A stretch of 64,000 nucleotides of DNA from NCBI RefSeq assembly GCF_002803155.1, contig NZ_NNBP01000009.1:124001-188000 (forward strand), in the 5' to 3' direction. Below are positions 1 through 8,555 of the stretch, in pieces. A program made the position numbers and the translations under genes. Position 1 is the first letter of the stretch. The number at the start of each line of letters is the position of its first letter. The DNA comes from Streptomyces sp. CB02959. GTDB lineage: Bacteria; Actinomycetota; Actinomycetes; Streptomycetales; Streptomycetaceae. The notes beneath the pieces are model-generated. The model did no database searches and had not been told where the DNA came from. It saw nothing but the letters and a program-made list of their open reading frames with translations.

Positions 1-261
1 GGAGAGGCGGCGGTCTACACCCCGCACCAGATGACCGCTTTCCACCTCGACGTGGTCCGGCCCGAGGGGCCGGTGTACTTCGCCGGTGAGCACGTGTCGC
101 TGAAGCACGCCTGGATCGAGGGGGCGGTGGAAACCGCCGTACGCGCCGCCATCGCCGTCAACGAGGCACCCGTGGGGGACGCGGGCGTCACCGCGGCCGC
201 CAGCCGCCGCGGGGCCGCCGCGGCAACGGAACCGATGCGAGAGGAAGCACTGACGTCATGA
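1..261 (+). CDS. Flavin monoamine oxidase family protein, C-terminal end (partial)
   Basis: Only the last 86 codons are in the window; the start lies before base 1. The segment YFAGEHVSLKHAWIEGAVE is the C-terminal FAD-binding signature of flavin amine oxidases and L-amino-acid oxidases: a G-E-H turn, then a helix that contacts FAD, then the motif that places the substrate. The family oxidises primary amines or L-amino acids to imines with O2, giving ammonia and H2O2. The stop codon overlaps the start of the next gene (ATGA at 258-261), so the two are translationally coupled. A shared path from an aromatic amino acid through its keto acid to an aldehyde is possible. Substrate cannot be read from this fragment. 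Confidence 0.85.
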   Translation, partial: GEAAVYTPHQMTAFHLDVVRPEGPVYFAGEHVSLKHAWIEGAVETAVRAAIAVNEAPVGDAGVTAAASRRGAAAATEPMREEALTS

Positions 262-2150
262 CCACCTCCCCGACCTGCACGGTGGCCGAGTACCTGGCCG
301 TCCGGCTGGAACAGCTCGGCATCACCCACCTGTTCGGCGTGCCGGGCAACCACCTGGGCCCGTTCCTGTCGACCCTGCACGAGAAGACCAAGGTGCGTTG
401 GGTGGGCACCCCCACGGAGGGCGGCGCCGGCCAGGCAGCGGACGCCTACGCCCGGGTGAAGGTCGCCGACGCGGAGATCGAACTGGGCGAACAGGGCGTC
501 GGCGCGGTCGCGGTCACCTACGGCGTGGGCGCCTTCAACCTGCTCAACGCCATCGGCGGCGGCTACACCGAGTACATCCCGCTGATCGCGATCAACGGTG
601 CGCCCACCTACGAGCAGTGGATCAACCAACGGGCGATCGGCCTGCTCACCTCGCACATGTCCCAGCGCCCGGAGAGCAACCTCGACGTCTACCGGCAGGT
701 GACGGTGGAGGCCCAGACGATCTCCAACCCCGGGCTGGCCCCCGGTCAGATCGACACCGCGCTCGTCGCCTGCCTCTCCCACCGCAGGCCGGTCTACCTG
801 GAGTTCATGGAGGACGTCTGGGAGGAGAGCTGCCCGGCGCCGCAGGGCCGGCTGAGGCGACAGGAACGGCCGCTCACCCCCCAGAACGAGAAGATGCTGA
901 GCGCCGCGGTCACGGCGTGCGTGAAGCTGGTGAAGGAACACGGCGGCAACCCGATCCTGTGGGCCGGCGAGGAGATCGACCGCTTCAACCTGGCCGACTC
1001 GTTCGAGGAACTGGTCCGGGCCACCCTCATCCCGTACTGCACGACCGTCGGCGCCAAGTCCGTGATCTCCGAGGACACCCCCGGCTTCAGCGGCGTCTAC
1101 AACGGCAAGGCCAGCAATCCGGACGTGGCCGCGGTGTTCCAGAACGCCGGCTGCCGCATCGGACTGGGCACCTGGGCGACGTCGAAGAACCTCGGCGGGA
1201 AGCTGTCCATCGGCGACGACTGGGCGGTCGCCGCCCATGAGGGGGTGCATGTGGGCGCCTCGTACTTCCCGGACGTCCAACTCGCCCAGTTCATCCCGGC
1301 GTTGCGGGACGCGTTCGTCGAGGAGTTCGGCATCGGGCACTTCTCCGCCGACTACTACGCCGACGCCCACCGGGCCGGCCTCGACGTACCGGACAGCATC
1401 GGCGCCTTCCTGGACACCCTGGCCGGCGGCCCCTACCCGCCACAGCCGACCTACGACAGCTTCTTCCGGCACATCAACGACTTCCTCGCCACCCAGACCA
1501 CCGAACGCTCGGGTCAGCGCACCACCCCGTTCACCGTGATCAGCGACGCCGCGTTCGCGCTGATCGGCTCGATGAACCTGCGGATGCCCGAGCGGGCCTC
1601 GTACGTGGCGCAGAACAGCTGGCTGTCCATCGGCTACTCGGTCGGCTTCGCCACCGGGGTGGGCCTGGGCCGCCTGGAGGCAGGCAAGCGGCCGATGGTC
1701 TTCGTCGGCGACGGCTCGTTCCAGGAGACCTGCCAGGAGATGTCCACACACGTCCGGCACGGCCTGAAGCCGGTGGTGTTCGTCCTGGACAACGAGGGCT
1801 TCTACGGCATCGAGCAGATGCTGGTGCACCCCTGCTACTACAAGCCGAACGGCGCACCGCCGTCCGACGGGGCGGACTTCTACAACGAGCTCCACCCCTG
1901 GCACTACGAGAAGCTCGCCGAGGTCTTCGGCACCGACAAGCAGCCGATGCACGGGTGCGCCGTCACCACCCACGACGACCTCACCGCACTGCTCAAGAAG
2001 ATCGGCGAGCCCAGCAACCCGATCAACCGCGGCCCGATCGTCGTGCGGGTGGCGCTCCCCCGGCGCGACTACCCCGAGGCGCTCCAGTACAAGATCGAGG
2101 AGAACTGCCCGCCGCCGGCCGGCGCGGTACTGAGGGAGCGGACGGTGTAG
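258..2150 (+). CDS. ThDP-dependent 2-keto-acid decarboxylase-like enzyme
   Basis: A 630-residue protein with the layout of pyruvate/indolepyruvate decarboxylases. The N-terminal PYR domain holds the ThDP-activating glutamate (Glu54, in GTPTEGGAGQAADAYAR). The C-terminal PP domain holds the ThDP/Mg motif GDGS at about 484-487 with Asn512 completing it (VLDNEGFYG). The usual His-His pair after the first domain is not evident; a TSHMSQRPESN segment occupies that area, so the reaction may differ from simple decarboxylation. The start is fixed by the ATGA overlap with the amine oxidase. Together they could turn an amino acid into its keto acid and then an aldehyde or acyloin. Substrate is unknown; an aromatic keto acid is a guess. 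Confidence 0.8.
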   Translation: MTTSPTCTVAEYLAVRLEQLGITHLFGVPGNHLGPFLSTLHEKTKVRWVGTPTEGGAGQAADAYARVKVADAEIELGEQGVGAVAVTYGVGAFNLLNAIGGGYTEYIPLIAINGAPTYEQWINQRAIGLLTSHMSQRPESNLDVYRQVTVEAQTISNPGLAPGQIDTALVACLSHRRPVYLEFMEDVWEESCPAPQGRLRRQERPLTPQNEKMLSAAVTACVKLVKEHGGNPILWAGEEIDRFNLADSFEELVRATLIPYCTTVGAKSVISEDTPGFSGVYNGKASNPDVAAVFQNAGCRIGLGTWATSKNLGGKLSIGDDWAVAAHEGVHVGASYFPDVQLAQFIPALRDAFVEEFGIGHFSADYYADAHRAGLDVPDSIGAFLDTLAGGPYPPQPTYDSFFRHINDFLATQTTERSGQRTTPFTVISDAAFALIGSMNLRMPERASYVAQNSWLSIGYSVGFATGVGLGRLEAGKRPMVFVGDGSFQETCQEMSTHVRHGLKPVVFVLDNEGFYGIEQMLVHPCYYKPNGAPPSDGADFYNELHPWHYEKLAEVFGTDKQPMHGCAVTTHDDLTALLKKIGEPSNPINRGPIVVRVALPRRDYPEALQYKIEENCPPPAGAVLRERTV

Positions 2151-2195
2151 CTCCGCACACCACCGGGCACCCGTCCCCGGCCACCGGACCCGCGA

Positions 2196-2232
2196 ACGCC
2201 CTCCGGCCCGCCCCGAGCGAGCCGGAGGGCGT
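2196..2232 (+). terminator. GC-rich hairpin terminator
   Basis: A perfect 12-bp stem (ACGCCCTCCGGC, 2196-2207, with its complement at 2221-2232) lies 45 bases after the decarboxylase stop. No T-run follows, as is usual in Streptomyces. It would separate the decarboxylase operon from the transporter gene. Confidence 0.65.
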
Positions 2233-2304
2233 CGTGGCGCCCCGATGCCCCTTCCGCGGAAGCTCCCGGCACGGCGGGCCGGTCGGCGGGGAAGGCTCAC
2301 TGCC

Positions 2305-3648
2305 ATGAGGACCTCCACAGACGAGCCGCACCGGGCGACGGGCCGGACGGTCCCCGGCCCCCGGGCCGTCGCCGCGGGCGCGGTCGGCAACTTCATCGAG
2401 TGGTACGAGTTCGGTGTCTACGCGTACTTCGCCACCGTCATCGCGGCCGACTTCTTCACACCACACGGTGGTGGCGCCGCGGAGGCCCTGGTCAGGACGT
2501 ACGCGACCTTCGCGCTGGCCTTCTTCTTCCGGCCGCTGGGCGCGCTCCTCCTCGGCCGGGCGGGCGACCGCTTCGGGCGCCGGCCGGTACTGATCGCCGC
2601 GGTGGCGACCATGACCTGCGCGACGACGCTGATCGGCGTGCTGCCCACGTACGCCACGGCGGGCGCGGCCGCCCCCTGGCTGCTGACGGCGCTGCGGATC
2701 GTCCAAGGACTGTCGGCGGGCGGGGAGTTCAGCGGTTCGGTGTCCCTGATGACGGAGTGCGCGCCCGCCGGGAAGCGGGGGCGGTACGGCGCGTGGCAGT
2801 CGTTCACCGTAGCGCTCGGACTGCTCGGGGGCGCCGCCGCGGCAACCCTGGTGACGGCCGTGCTGTCGGAGGCGCAGGTCGCGGCGTGGGGATGGCGGCT
2901 GCCGTTCCTGGCGGCACTGCCGATGGGGGCGGTCGCCCTGCGGCTGCGACTGGGCCTGGTCGAATCCCCGGCGTTCCGGCGCACCGGGCCCGACTCCGCG
3001 GCCGACCCCGTAGCCGCCGGGGGCGTCCCGCCCACGCCCCCGGTGCCCTTCCGGAGCACGGCAAGGGCGGTCGTCCTCGGGTGCGGACGCCTGATGGCCT
3101 GGTCGGCGGCCGGCTACACGTTCCTCGTGGTCCTGCCCTCCTACCTCCAGAACACCGTGGGGACGAGCCCAGGGCGGTCACTGCTGGCCACGGTCATCGC
3201 CAACCTGGGCTTCGCCGCCACGATCCTCCCGGCGGGCGCGCTCAGCGACCGGGTGGGCCGGCGGACGGTGATGGTCACCGGCGCCGCCCTCGCCGCACTG
3301 TCCGCCCTGCCCCTGCTCCATCTCGTCCAGGAGCGGGACTCCCCCCTGTGGGCGACCTGCGGCGCGGTGGCGCTCGCCGGCGCCCTGGTCGGCCTCATGG
3401 CCGGGCCGGGGCCGGCGATGCTCGCCGAGATGTTCCGCACGCCGGTCCGCACCACCGGCCTCGGCGTGGCCTACGCGCTGGCGAACGCCGTCTTCTCCGG
3501 CTGCGCCGGCCTCCTCGTCACCGAACTCGTCCGGCGCACCCACGATCCCGACATCCCCGCCTACTACGTCATCGCCACCTGCTCCCTGGGCGCCCTGGCC
3601 CTGGCCACCCTCCGGAACGACGACCATCGCCGGGGACTGCGCGACTAG
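2305..3648 (+). CDS. MFS transporter, metabolite:H+ symporter (MHS) family
   Basis: A 447-residue membrane protein. The opening GNFIEWYEFGVYAYFA is the hallmark of the MHS branch of the major facilitator superfamily (ShiA, ProP and KgtP relatives), and the loop 2-3 signature GRAGDRFGRRPVL follows. About 12 hydrophobic segments can be traced, with a second GALSDRVGRRTVMV motif at the start of the second half. Such proteins take up organic acids, osmolytes or aromatic acids with protons. The ATG at 2305 was chosen over an upstream in-frame start because a GGGGAAGG-type ribosome site precedes it and the protein then begins near the first helix. Its substrate is not evident. Confidence 0.85.
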   Translation: MRTSTDEPHRATGRTVPGPRAVAAGAVGNFIEWYEFGVYAYFATVIAADFFTPHGGGAAEALVRTYATFALAFFFRPLGALLLGRAGDRFGRRPVLIAAVATMTCATTLIGVLPTYATAGAAAPWLLTALRIVQGLSAGGEFSGSVSLMTECAPAGKRGRYGAWQSFTVALGLLGGAAAATLVTAVLSEAQVAAWGWRLPFLAALPMGAVALRLRLGLVESPAFRRTGPDSAADPVAAGGVPPTPPVPFRSTARAVVLGCGRLMAWSAAGYTFLVVLPSYLQNTVGTSPGRSLLATVIANLGFAATILPAGALSDRVGRRTVMVTGAALAALSALPLLHLVQERDSPLWATCGAVALAGALVGLMAGPGPAMLAEMFRTPVRTTGLGVAYALANAVFSGCAGLLVTELVRRTHDPDIPAYYVIATCSLGALALATLRNDDHRRGLRD

Positions 3649-4076
3649 GGGGTCTGGTCTGGATCACCGGGCTAACCGGCGGACGACACCGACGATGTGA
3701 TGCCCAGCCAGGTAGACGGTTGCGGTCTTCCCGTAGCGGGTGGCTATGCCGCGCAACCGGAGCGACCGGATCGGCGTTCAACCGGCGCGGTCGACGAGGA
3801 GTCGGTGCGCCGCGGCTGCGTCGGCCCGGGGAATTCGGCGGTGGCGGGTGTTCCGCGGTCCCGAGTGGCTCTTCGGTCATCGCGCACGTACGAGCGGAAG
3901 GCCCAAACCGGCCTGCGGTATCGACCCTTATCTGACACATGACCTGTCCGGACATACTTAAGTTGGAGAACGTGGACCACCGGTGTCCTGTCATGTTCAA
4001 GTGACGGAAGTCATCCGACACATGCGGGGGAGCATCCGTCACGCGACTGGCGTCATGACGAAGGGACACCGATCTC
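3649..4076 (+). promoter_or_regulatory. 428-bp non-coding region upstream of the LAL regulator
   Basis: No credible gene is present. The last 150 bases are less GC-rich than the surroundings and carry several TGTCA/TGACA half-sites (around 3934-3958, 3987-4020 and 4050), including GTCCGGAC at 3948-3955. This looks like a promoter/operator region for the large regulator. The start codon at 4077 has an AAGGGA ribosome site 12-16 bases upstream. Confidence 0.4.
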
Positions 4077-6851
4077 ATGATCTTGGGGCGGCAGCGGGAA
4101 CAGCAGCAGCTGGCCGATCTGGTCCTCGGCACACGGCAGGGACGCAGCGGCTCGGTCGTCCTGCGCGGACCGGCCGGAATCGGCAAGAGCACGCTGTTGG
4201 ACGACCTGGCGCACACCGTCCCCCCTGACGTCCGGGTGCTGCGGGTCGTCGGCGTGGAGAGCGAGGTCGAGCTGTGCTGCGCGGGCCTGCACCAGGTGCT
4301 GCGTCCGCTCCTGCCGCGGCTGGACCGGCTCCCGGATCCGCAGGCCGAGGCGATCCGCGCGGCGTTCGGGCTGGGCTCGGCCCCCGTCGACCGCTTCCTC
4401 CTCTCGCTGGCCGCGCTGACCCTGCTGTCCGACGCCTGCGAGGAGGCGCCGGTGGCGGTGCTCGTGGACGACGCGCACCGGCTGGACCCGGCGTCCGCCG
4501 ACGCGTTGGTCTTCATCGCCCGGCGGATCGAGGCGGAGGGCCTGGCGATGGTCTTCGCCGCCCGGGACGGCTGCGGCCGCTTCGACGCCCCGGGCCTGCC
4601 CGAGCTCGCCCTGGGGCCGCTGCCCCCCGACGCCGCCGAGAAACTGCTGGCCCGTACGGCGCCGGAGGCCGTCCGCGCGGTACGCCAACGCCTGCTGCAC
4701 GAGTCCGAAGGCAATCCGCTCGCACTGTGCGAACTGCCCGCCGCCCTCACCGCCGAACAGTTGCGGGGCGGCTCCCCCCTCCCCGAACACCTCCCCCTCA
4801 ACTCGCGTCTGCAGCAGATCTACTCGGACCGCACGGCCCGGCTCTCCGACCGGCACAGCGACGCGCTGCTGCTGGCGGCGATCGAGCACGACGGGGATCT
4901 CACGGTGATCCTCGGCGCCAGCGACGACCGGGACGCGGCGACCGCCGATCTGTACGCCGCCGCGGCGGCCGGGCTGATCGAGCTCGACGAGCAGCGCGTG
5001 CGCTTCCGCCATCCGCTGGTCCGCTCCGCCCTCTACCAGGCGGCTCCGGTCCGCACTCGCCATGCCGCGCACCAGGCGCTGGCCCGGAGCCTGGACGCGG
5101 ACGACGAGCGTCGGGTCTGGCACCTGGCGGCCGCGACGATGGGCGCGGACGACACGGTGGCCGATCTGCTGGCCCACTGCGCGGACCGTTCCCGGCGCGC
5201 GGGCGGTGTGGTCACCGCAGGTCATGCGTTGCGCCGGGCCGCCGCGTTCGCCACCTCGCCCCGGGCCCGGGCACGTTGGCTGATCGACGCGGCCGCCTGC
5301 GCCTGGGAAGCCTCCGATCCCGCGCACGCCCTGCCGCTGCTCGACGAGGCCGAGACGCTGGTCTCCGAGCCCGCGCTGCGCGCCCGGTCGGCCCGGGTGC
5401 GCGGCACCGTCATCCACGCCGGCGGCGACCCCGCGCTCGCCTGCCGCACGCTCCTGGACGGCGCCCGCCTCGTCCTCGACGGTGACGCGGGGCTGGCCGA
5501 GGAGATGTTGGTGCTGGCAGCCCGCTCGGCGTGGGTGGCGAACCGTCCTCAGGAGGTGGCACGCATCGCCGAGCTCCTGGAGCGGACCCGGTCCTCGACG
5601 GGCCGGGTTCCGGACCACTTCCGGGCACAGCTCGCGTATGTGGGCGGTCTGTCGTCCGACGCGGCGCCCCGCACCGCTTCCCCGGCGCACGACCCGCATG
5701 CCACCGCCGACCGTGCCCCGCTCTGGTACGGCGCGGCCGACGCCCCGCCGTGGATGTGGCCGCCGTCGTTCCTCCCGCATCTGGCGGGCGACACCGAATC
5801 CACCGTGGACGCCTTGCAGCGGGCGGTCGCCACCCTGCGCAAGAACGGTGCGGTGGGGGCCCTTCCGCTGTCGGTGCTCCCGCTCGTCTCGCTCCAGCTC
5901 GTCACCGGCCAGTGGACGGCGGCGACCGCCCTTGCGACCGAGGCGCTCCGGCCCGCCGACGAGACCGGGCAGCGTACCGCCGCCGCCGACCTGCGCGCCG
6001 TGCTCGCCTGGGTTGCGGCTGCCCGGGGCGACGGCGACCGGTGCCGCGAACTGGCCGAGGAAGCCCTCGACCTCGCCGTACCGCAGGGGAACGCGTCCAC
6101 CGCGGCGCTCGCGTACTGGGCGCTCGGCCTGAACGCCCTGGCCGAGGGCAAGGCGTCCGGCGCCGCCCGGCTGTTCCGCGAGGTCACCACGCCCGGCGCC
6201 CGCGCGGAACACTTCATGATGAGCTGGCTCGTGCTGCCCGACCTCGTCGAGGCATATGTGCGCGCCGGGCAGACGGAGCTCGCCCGGTCGGCCCTGGAGC
6301 AGCTGGAACGCTGTGCCGCGCCCGCGGACGTGCCCGCCCTGCACCCCGCATGGCAGCGGTGCCGGGCGCTGCTCGCCGCCGACGACGCGGCGGACGCCCT
6401 GTTCGCCGCGGCCCTGGCCGCCGAGGCCCCCTCGGCCTTCGAGGCCGGGCGCACTCACCTGCTCTACGGGGAGTGGCTGCGGCGGGCCCGCCGCATCAAG
6501 TCCGCCCGGGACCACCTCCACCAGGCGCTGCGGTCCTTCCAGGCAGCCGGAGCCACGCCCTGGGCGGAGCTGGCGCGCTGCGAACTGCGGGCCGCCGGTG
6601 AGCAGGTGGCGGAGCCGGCTCCGGGTCCCGGCGACGGGCCGCAGCGGCTCACCCCGCGGGAACTACAGATCGTGCGGCTCGCCGCCCAGGGGATGAGCAA
6701 CAGCGACATCGCGGCGCAGTTGTTCCTCAGTCCGCGAACCGTGGGGCACCACCTGTACAAGGTGTTCCCCAAGCTCGGCATCACCTCGCGGCACCAACTC
6801 CGCTCCGAGCGGCTGGAGTCGGCGGAGCGGCCTTCGTCCGTGCGCGCCTGA
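4077..6851 (+). CDS. LAL-type LuxR family transcriptional regulator (ATPase + HTH)
   Basis: A 924-residue protein typical of the Large ATP-binding LuxR (LAL/MalT-like) family, often pathway activators in actinomycete clusters. The N-terminal P-loop is GPAGIGKST (residues 31-39) and Walker B is VAVLVDDAHRLD (about 126-137). A long helical TPR-like middle follows. The C-terminal GerE/LuxR helix-turn-helix (about 858-908) contains LTPRELQIVRLAAQGMSN and SPRTVGHHLYKVFPKLGI. It is convergent with the SagB-type gene and closest to the twin-peptide cluster, so it is the natural candidate for its activator; this is inferred from position. The shared palindromes upstream of the two peptide genes are possible targets. 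Confidence 0.9.
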   Translation: MILGRQREQQQLADLVLGTRQGRSGSVVLRGPAGIGKSTLLDDLAHTVPPDVRVLRVVGVESEVELCCAGLHQVLRPLLPRLDRLPDPQAEAIRAAFGLGSAPVDRFLLSLAALTLLSDACEEAPVAVLVDDAHRLDPASADALVFIARRIEAEGLAMVFAARDGCGRFDAPGLPELALGPLPPDAAEKLLARTAPEAVRAVRQRLLHESEGNPLALCELPAALTAEQLRGGSPLPEHLPLNSRLQQIYSDRTARLSDRHSDALLLAAIEHDGDLTVILGASDDRDAATADLYAAAAAGLIELDEQRVRFRHPLVRSALYQAAPVRTRHAAHQALARSLDADDERRVWHLAAATMGADDTVADLLAHCADRSRRAGGVVTAGHALRRAAAFATSPRARARWLIDAAACAWEASDPAHALPLLDEAETLVSEPALRARSARVRGTVIHAGGDPALACRTLLDGARLVLDGDAGLAEEMLVLAARSAWVANRPQEVARIAELLERTRSSTGRVPDHFRAQLAYVGGLSSDAAPRTASPAHDPHATADRAPLWYGAADAPPWMWPPSFLPHLAGDTESTVDALQRAVATLRKNGAVGALPLSVLPLVSLQLVTGQWTAATALATEALRPADETGQRTAAADLRAVLAWVAAARGDGDRCRELAEEALDLAVPQGNASTAALAYWALGLNALAEGKASGAARLFREVTTPGARAEHFMMSWLVLPDLVEAYVRAGQTELARSALEQLERCAAPADVPALHPAWQRCRALLAADDAADALFAAALAAEAPSAFEAGRTHLLYGEWLRRARRIKSARDHLHQALRSFQAAGATPWAELARCELRAAGEQVAEPAPGPGDGPQRLTPRELQIVRLAAQGMSNSDIAAQLFLSPRTVGHHLYKVFPKLGITSRHQLRSERLESAERPSSVRA

Positions 6852-6857
6852 GCGGGC

Positions 6858-6891
6858 GCGTCGGGCCGCGGTCGTGACCGCGGCCCGACGC
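6858..6891. terminator. Bidirectional terminator between convergent genes
   Basis: A perfect inverted repeat with a 16-bp stem and only two loop bases (left arm GCGTCGGGCCGCGGTC, 6858-6873; right arm 6876-6891). It sits in the 55-bp gap between the LAL stop and the SagB-type stop, so it can end transcription from both sides. Confidence 0.85.
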
Positions 6892-6906
6892 CGATTCCGG
6901 ATCCGC

Positions 6907-8022
6907 TCAGCCCTGCTGATCGTGCGGCGGGTGCAGCACCGCCTGTCGGAAGGCGTCGAGCCCGGCGGTGTAGCCGGCGTCCGACCGGTCGTCCGGCATC
7001 CCGGCGGCCAGGACGTAGAGGGCGGTTTCGCGGATGCCGTCGACGCCGAGGGCGTCCTCCACCTCGCTGTCGCGGAAGGCCGCGGTCTGGAACGGCCCGA
7101 GGCCCAGCGCGGTGGCGGTGAGCGCGAAGGTCTGCCCGAGGTGACCGGCGTTCAGCAGCATCACCCGATACGCGCGGGGCGCCCGGTACTTGCTGCTCAT
7201 GCGCTCGACCACGGCGGTCACGAACACCACCAGCGCGGCGTCGCCGACCCCGGACTGGTCGAAGCACAGGTGTGCCGCCTGTTCGCGGGTGAATGCGGCG
7301 TCCAGCATTTCCAGCGAGTGTTCGAGGCAGTTGTAGTGGTAGAGCCCGGGGGTGACCCCGTCGACGGTGAAGATCCCGACGTACGCCTCCAGTTCGTGGC
7401 GGGCGCCGCCCGCCGCGCTGGTGCGTTTCATCAGGGCCCCGAAGTCCTGGCCGTCGAGGAATTCGCTGGGGCCGAACACCATCGCGAGCAGTCCGGAGAG
7501 CAGCGGCAGCGGCAGGTCCACCTGCGTGAAACTCCGGTGGGTGCGCCGCCGGTAGAGCGTCCGGACGAAATCGGCGTCCGGGTCGAGCGGGACGCGGGGC
7601 AGCAGGATCCGGTCCGCGGTCGGGTAGTTCTTGAACAGCGCGGGACGCTTCCCGGCTCGGAAGTCGTCGTTGACCTCCGGTGATTCCGTGTAGTCGGCGT
7701 CCTTGCTGGAGAAGTGCAGTGCGGTGGCCTCCGGCGACCAGGTCTCCCAGTGCTCGGCCAGGAGGGCGTCGCGTTCGCTCTCGCCTTCGGAGACGAGGAA
7801 ACCGTACGTGTGCAGTTCCCGCACGGCCGCGCGGCAGGAGTCCGGGTCGTATTCCGGGAATTCCTTCAGGGCGTCGTCCTCGGTCGTCCATTCGGTGAAC
7901 GCCGCGAGGACGTCGGCGGCCATCGGGGCGAGCGAGACCGGTGTGCCACCGAGGTAGTTCTGGATGACGAAGGACCCGTCCCGCCAGTAGCAGACGAGGT
8001 TGTGTGCGCGCCGCAACAGCAT
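6907..8022 (-). CDS. SagB-type dehydrogenase (nitroreductase fold, RRE-like N-terminus)
   Basis: A 371-residue protein. The C-terminal two thirds is an FMN nitroreductase-fold domain of the SagB/azoline-oxidase type, with the RRRTHRSF flavin-binding motif, the ALTATALGLGPFQTAAF segment and a final VLAAGMPDD. Known SagB proteins oxidise azolines to azoles in peptide natural products. No YcaO cyclodehydratase is seen here, so a different dehydrogenation is likely. Residues 1-100 have the strand-helix pattern and spacing of a PqqD/RRE winged-helix domain, suggesting that it binds a precursor peptide; that is inference. The start at 8022 has a clear AAGGAG site. It lies directly behind the leftward 22-residue peptide gene and its hairpin. 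Confidence 0.85.
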   Translation of the reverse strand: MLLRRAHNLVCYWRDGSFVIQNYLGGTPVSLAPMAADVLAAFTEWTTEDDALKEFPEYDPDSCRAAVRELHTYGFLVSEGESERDALLAEHWETWSPEATALHFSSKDADYTESPEVNDDFRAGKRPALFKNYPTADRILLPRVPLDPDADFVRTLYRRRTHRSFTQVDLPLPLLSGLLAMVFGPSEFLDGQDFGALMKRTSAAGGARHELEAYVGIFTVDGVTPGLYHYNCLEHSLEMLDAAFTREQAAHLCFDQSGVGDAALVVFVTAVVERMSSKYRAPRAYRVMLLNAGHLGQTFALTATALGLGPFQTAAFRDSEVEDALGVDGIRETALYVLAAGMPDDRSDAGYTAGLDAFRQAVLHPPHDQQG

Positions 8023-8036
8023 GGATTCTCCTTGAG

Positions 8037-8067
8037 GATCGGGGGCCGGTGTGCCCGGCCCCCGATC
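8037..8067 (-). terminator. Attenuator-like hairpin between leftward mini-peptide and sagB-type gene
   Basis: A perfect 13-bp stem (GATCGGGGGCCGG at 8037-8049, complement at 8055-8067) with a 5-base loop. It fills the space between the stop of the 22-codon gene and the AAGGAG site of the SagB-type gene. It could reduce read-through so that peptide is made in excess over enzyme, or stabilise the peptide mRNA end. A very similar hairpin follows the other peptide gene. Confidence 0.7.
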
Positions 8068-8084
8068 GGTTATCTCGTGATGCC

Positions 8085-8153
8085 TCAGCGCTGGAAGTGA
8101 ATCTTGATGGAGCGACCCTCGACCGGCTTGGCAGCGATATCCATCTTCTTCAT
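8085..8153 (-). CDS. 22-residue putative precursor/scaffold peptide, copy 1
   Basis: A 22-codon gene missed by length cut-offs. The peptide begins MKKMDI, continues AAKPV (7-11), E12, GRSIK (13-17) and ends I-H-F-Q-R. It differs from its twin at 8556-8624 at only six positions (4, 5, 6, 12, 18, 20), all conservative (M/I, D/E, I/L, E/Q, I/V, F/Y). That pattern shows selection on protein sequence. A GAGAGGAG ribosome site precedes it. The next gene encodes a SagB-type flavoprotein with an RRE-like domain. The best reading is a RiPP precursor or a peptide scaffold. A regulatory leader peptide is the main alternative, because a hairpin follows. No homologous family was recognised. Confidence 0.75.
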   Translation of the reverse strand: MKKMDIAAKPVEGRSIKIHFQR

Positions 8154-8174
8154 CACGCACTCCTCTCTGTTGGA

Positions 8175-8189
8175 GAGCCCGTTCGGCTC
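8175..8189 (-). promoter_or_regulatory. Palindromic element upstream of leftward peptide gene
   Basis: Read on the minus strand this is GAGCCGAACGGGCTC, with 5-bp arms around a 5-base centre. It lies exactly 21 bases before the start codon, the same distance as its copy at 8520-8534. It may be an operator or a short 5' UTR hairpin. Confidence 0.55.
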
Positions 8190-8519
8190 GACGCCCAGCA
8201 AACCCGCTCGGCGCGGACGGCGGCATCCGTCGGGTGACCGGTCCGACTCGTCCGGTATGCGACGGCGCCGGGTGGGCACTCGCACCGGTCGTGGCCATGG
8301 TTTGCCCGGCGCATCGGTAAAGTGACGTGACCGTGTATGCGGACTGCCGCACCGCAGATTTCCCGAGCGCGTTGCGTGATCAAGTCGCCCGACCGATGCG
8401 GTGGTTGCGGAATTGCGTCGGACGGCGATGACGGATGCCCCGTCCGACGCGCACCGGCCGTTTCGAACCGGTCGTCCGACTGATGCCGCCGACGGCACGT
8501 CATGGGTTGACTGTGCAGC

Positions 8520-8534
8520 GAGCCAAACGGGCTC
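8520..8534 (+). promoter_or_regulatory. Palindromic element upstream of rightward peptide gene
   Basis: GAGCCAAACGGGCTC, matching the element at 8175-8189 in 14 of 15 bases and also 21 bases before its start codon. The fixed distance from the start in both copies points to a common function, either regulator binding or an mRNA structure near the ribosome site. Confidence 0.55.
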
Positions 8535-8555
8535 ACCATCCGAGAGGAGAGCGTG

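Larger units (their letters stand above)
8154..8555. promoter_or_regulatory. Divergent control region between the twin peptide genes
   Basis: A 402-bp region with no other credible gene. Its two ends are related to each other as an inverted duplication. Both carry a GATGCCGCCG-like block, a GGGTT(T)G block, the palindrome GAGCC(A/G)AACGGGCTC, and GAGAGGAG followed by GCGTGATGAAGAAGAT. Two divergent promoters are expected, but no clear -10/-35 pair was assigned. Confidence 0.6.

Noticed and set aside
15..2396. 793-codon minus-strand frame over the decarboxylase gene
   Set aside because: Low-complexity Arg/Gly/Val/Asp-rich translation with no motifs; a shadow of the plus-strand ThDP enzyme.
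4053..6521. 822-codon minus-strand frame over the LAL regulator
   Set aside because: Shadow frame. The plus strand has intact Walker and HTH motifs.
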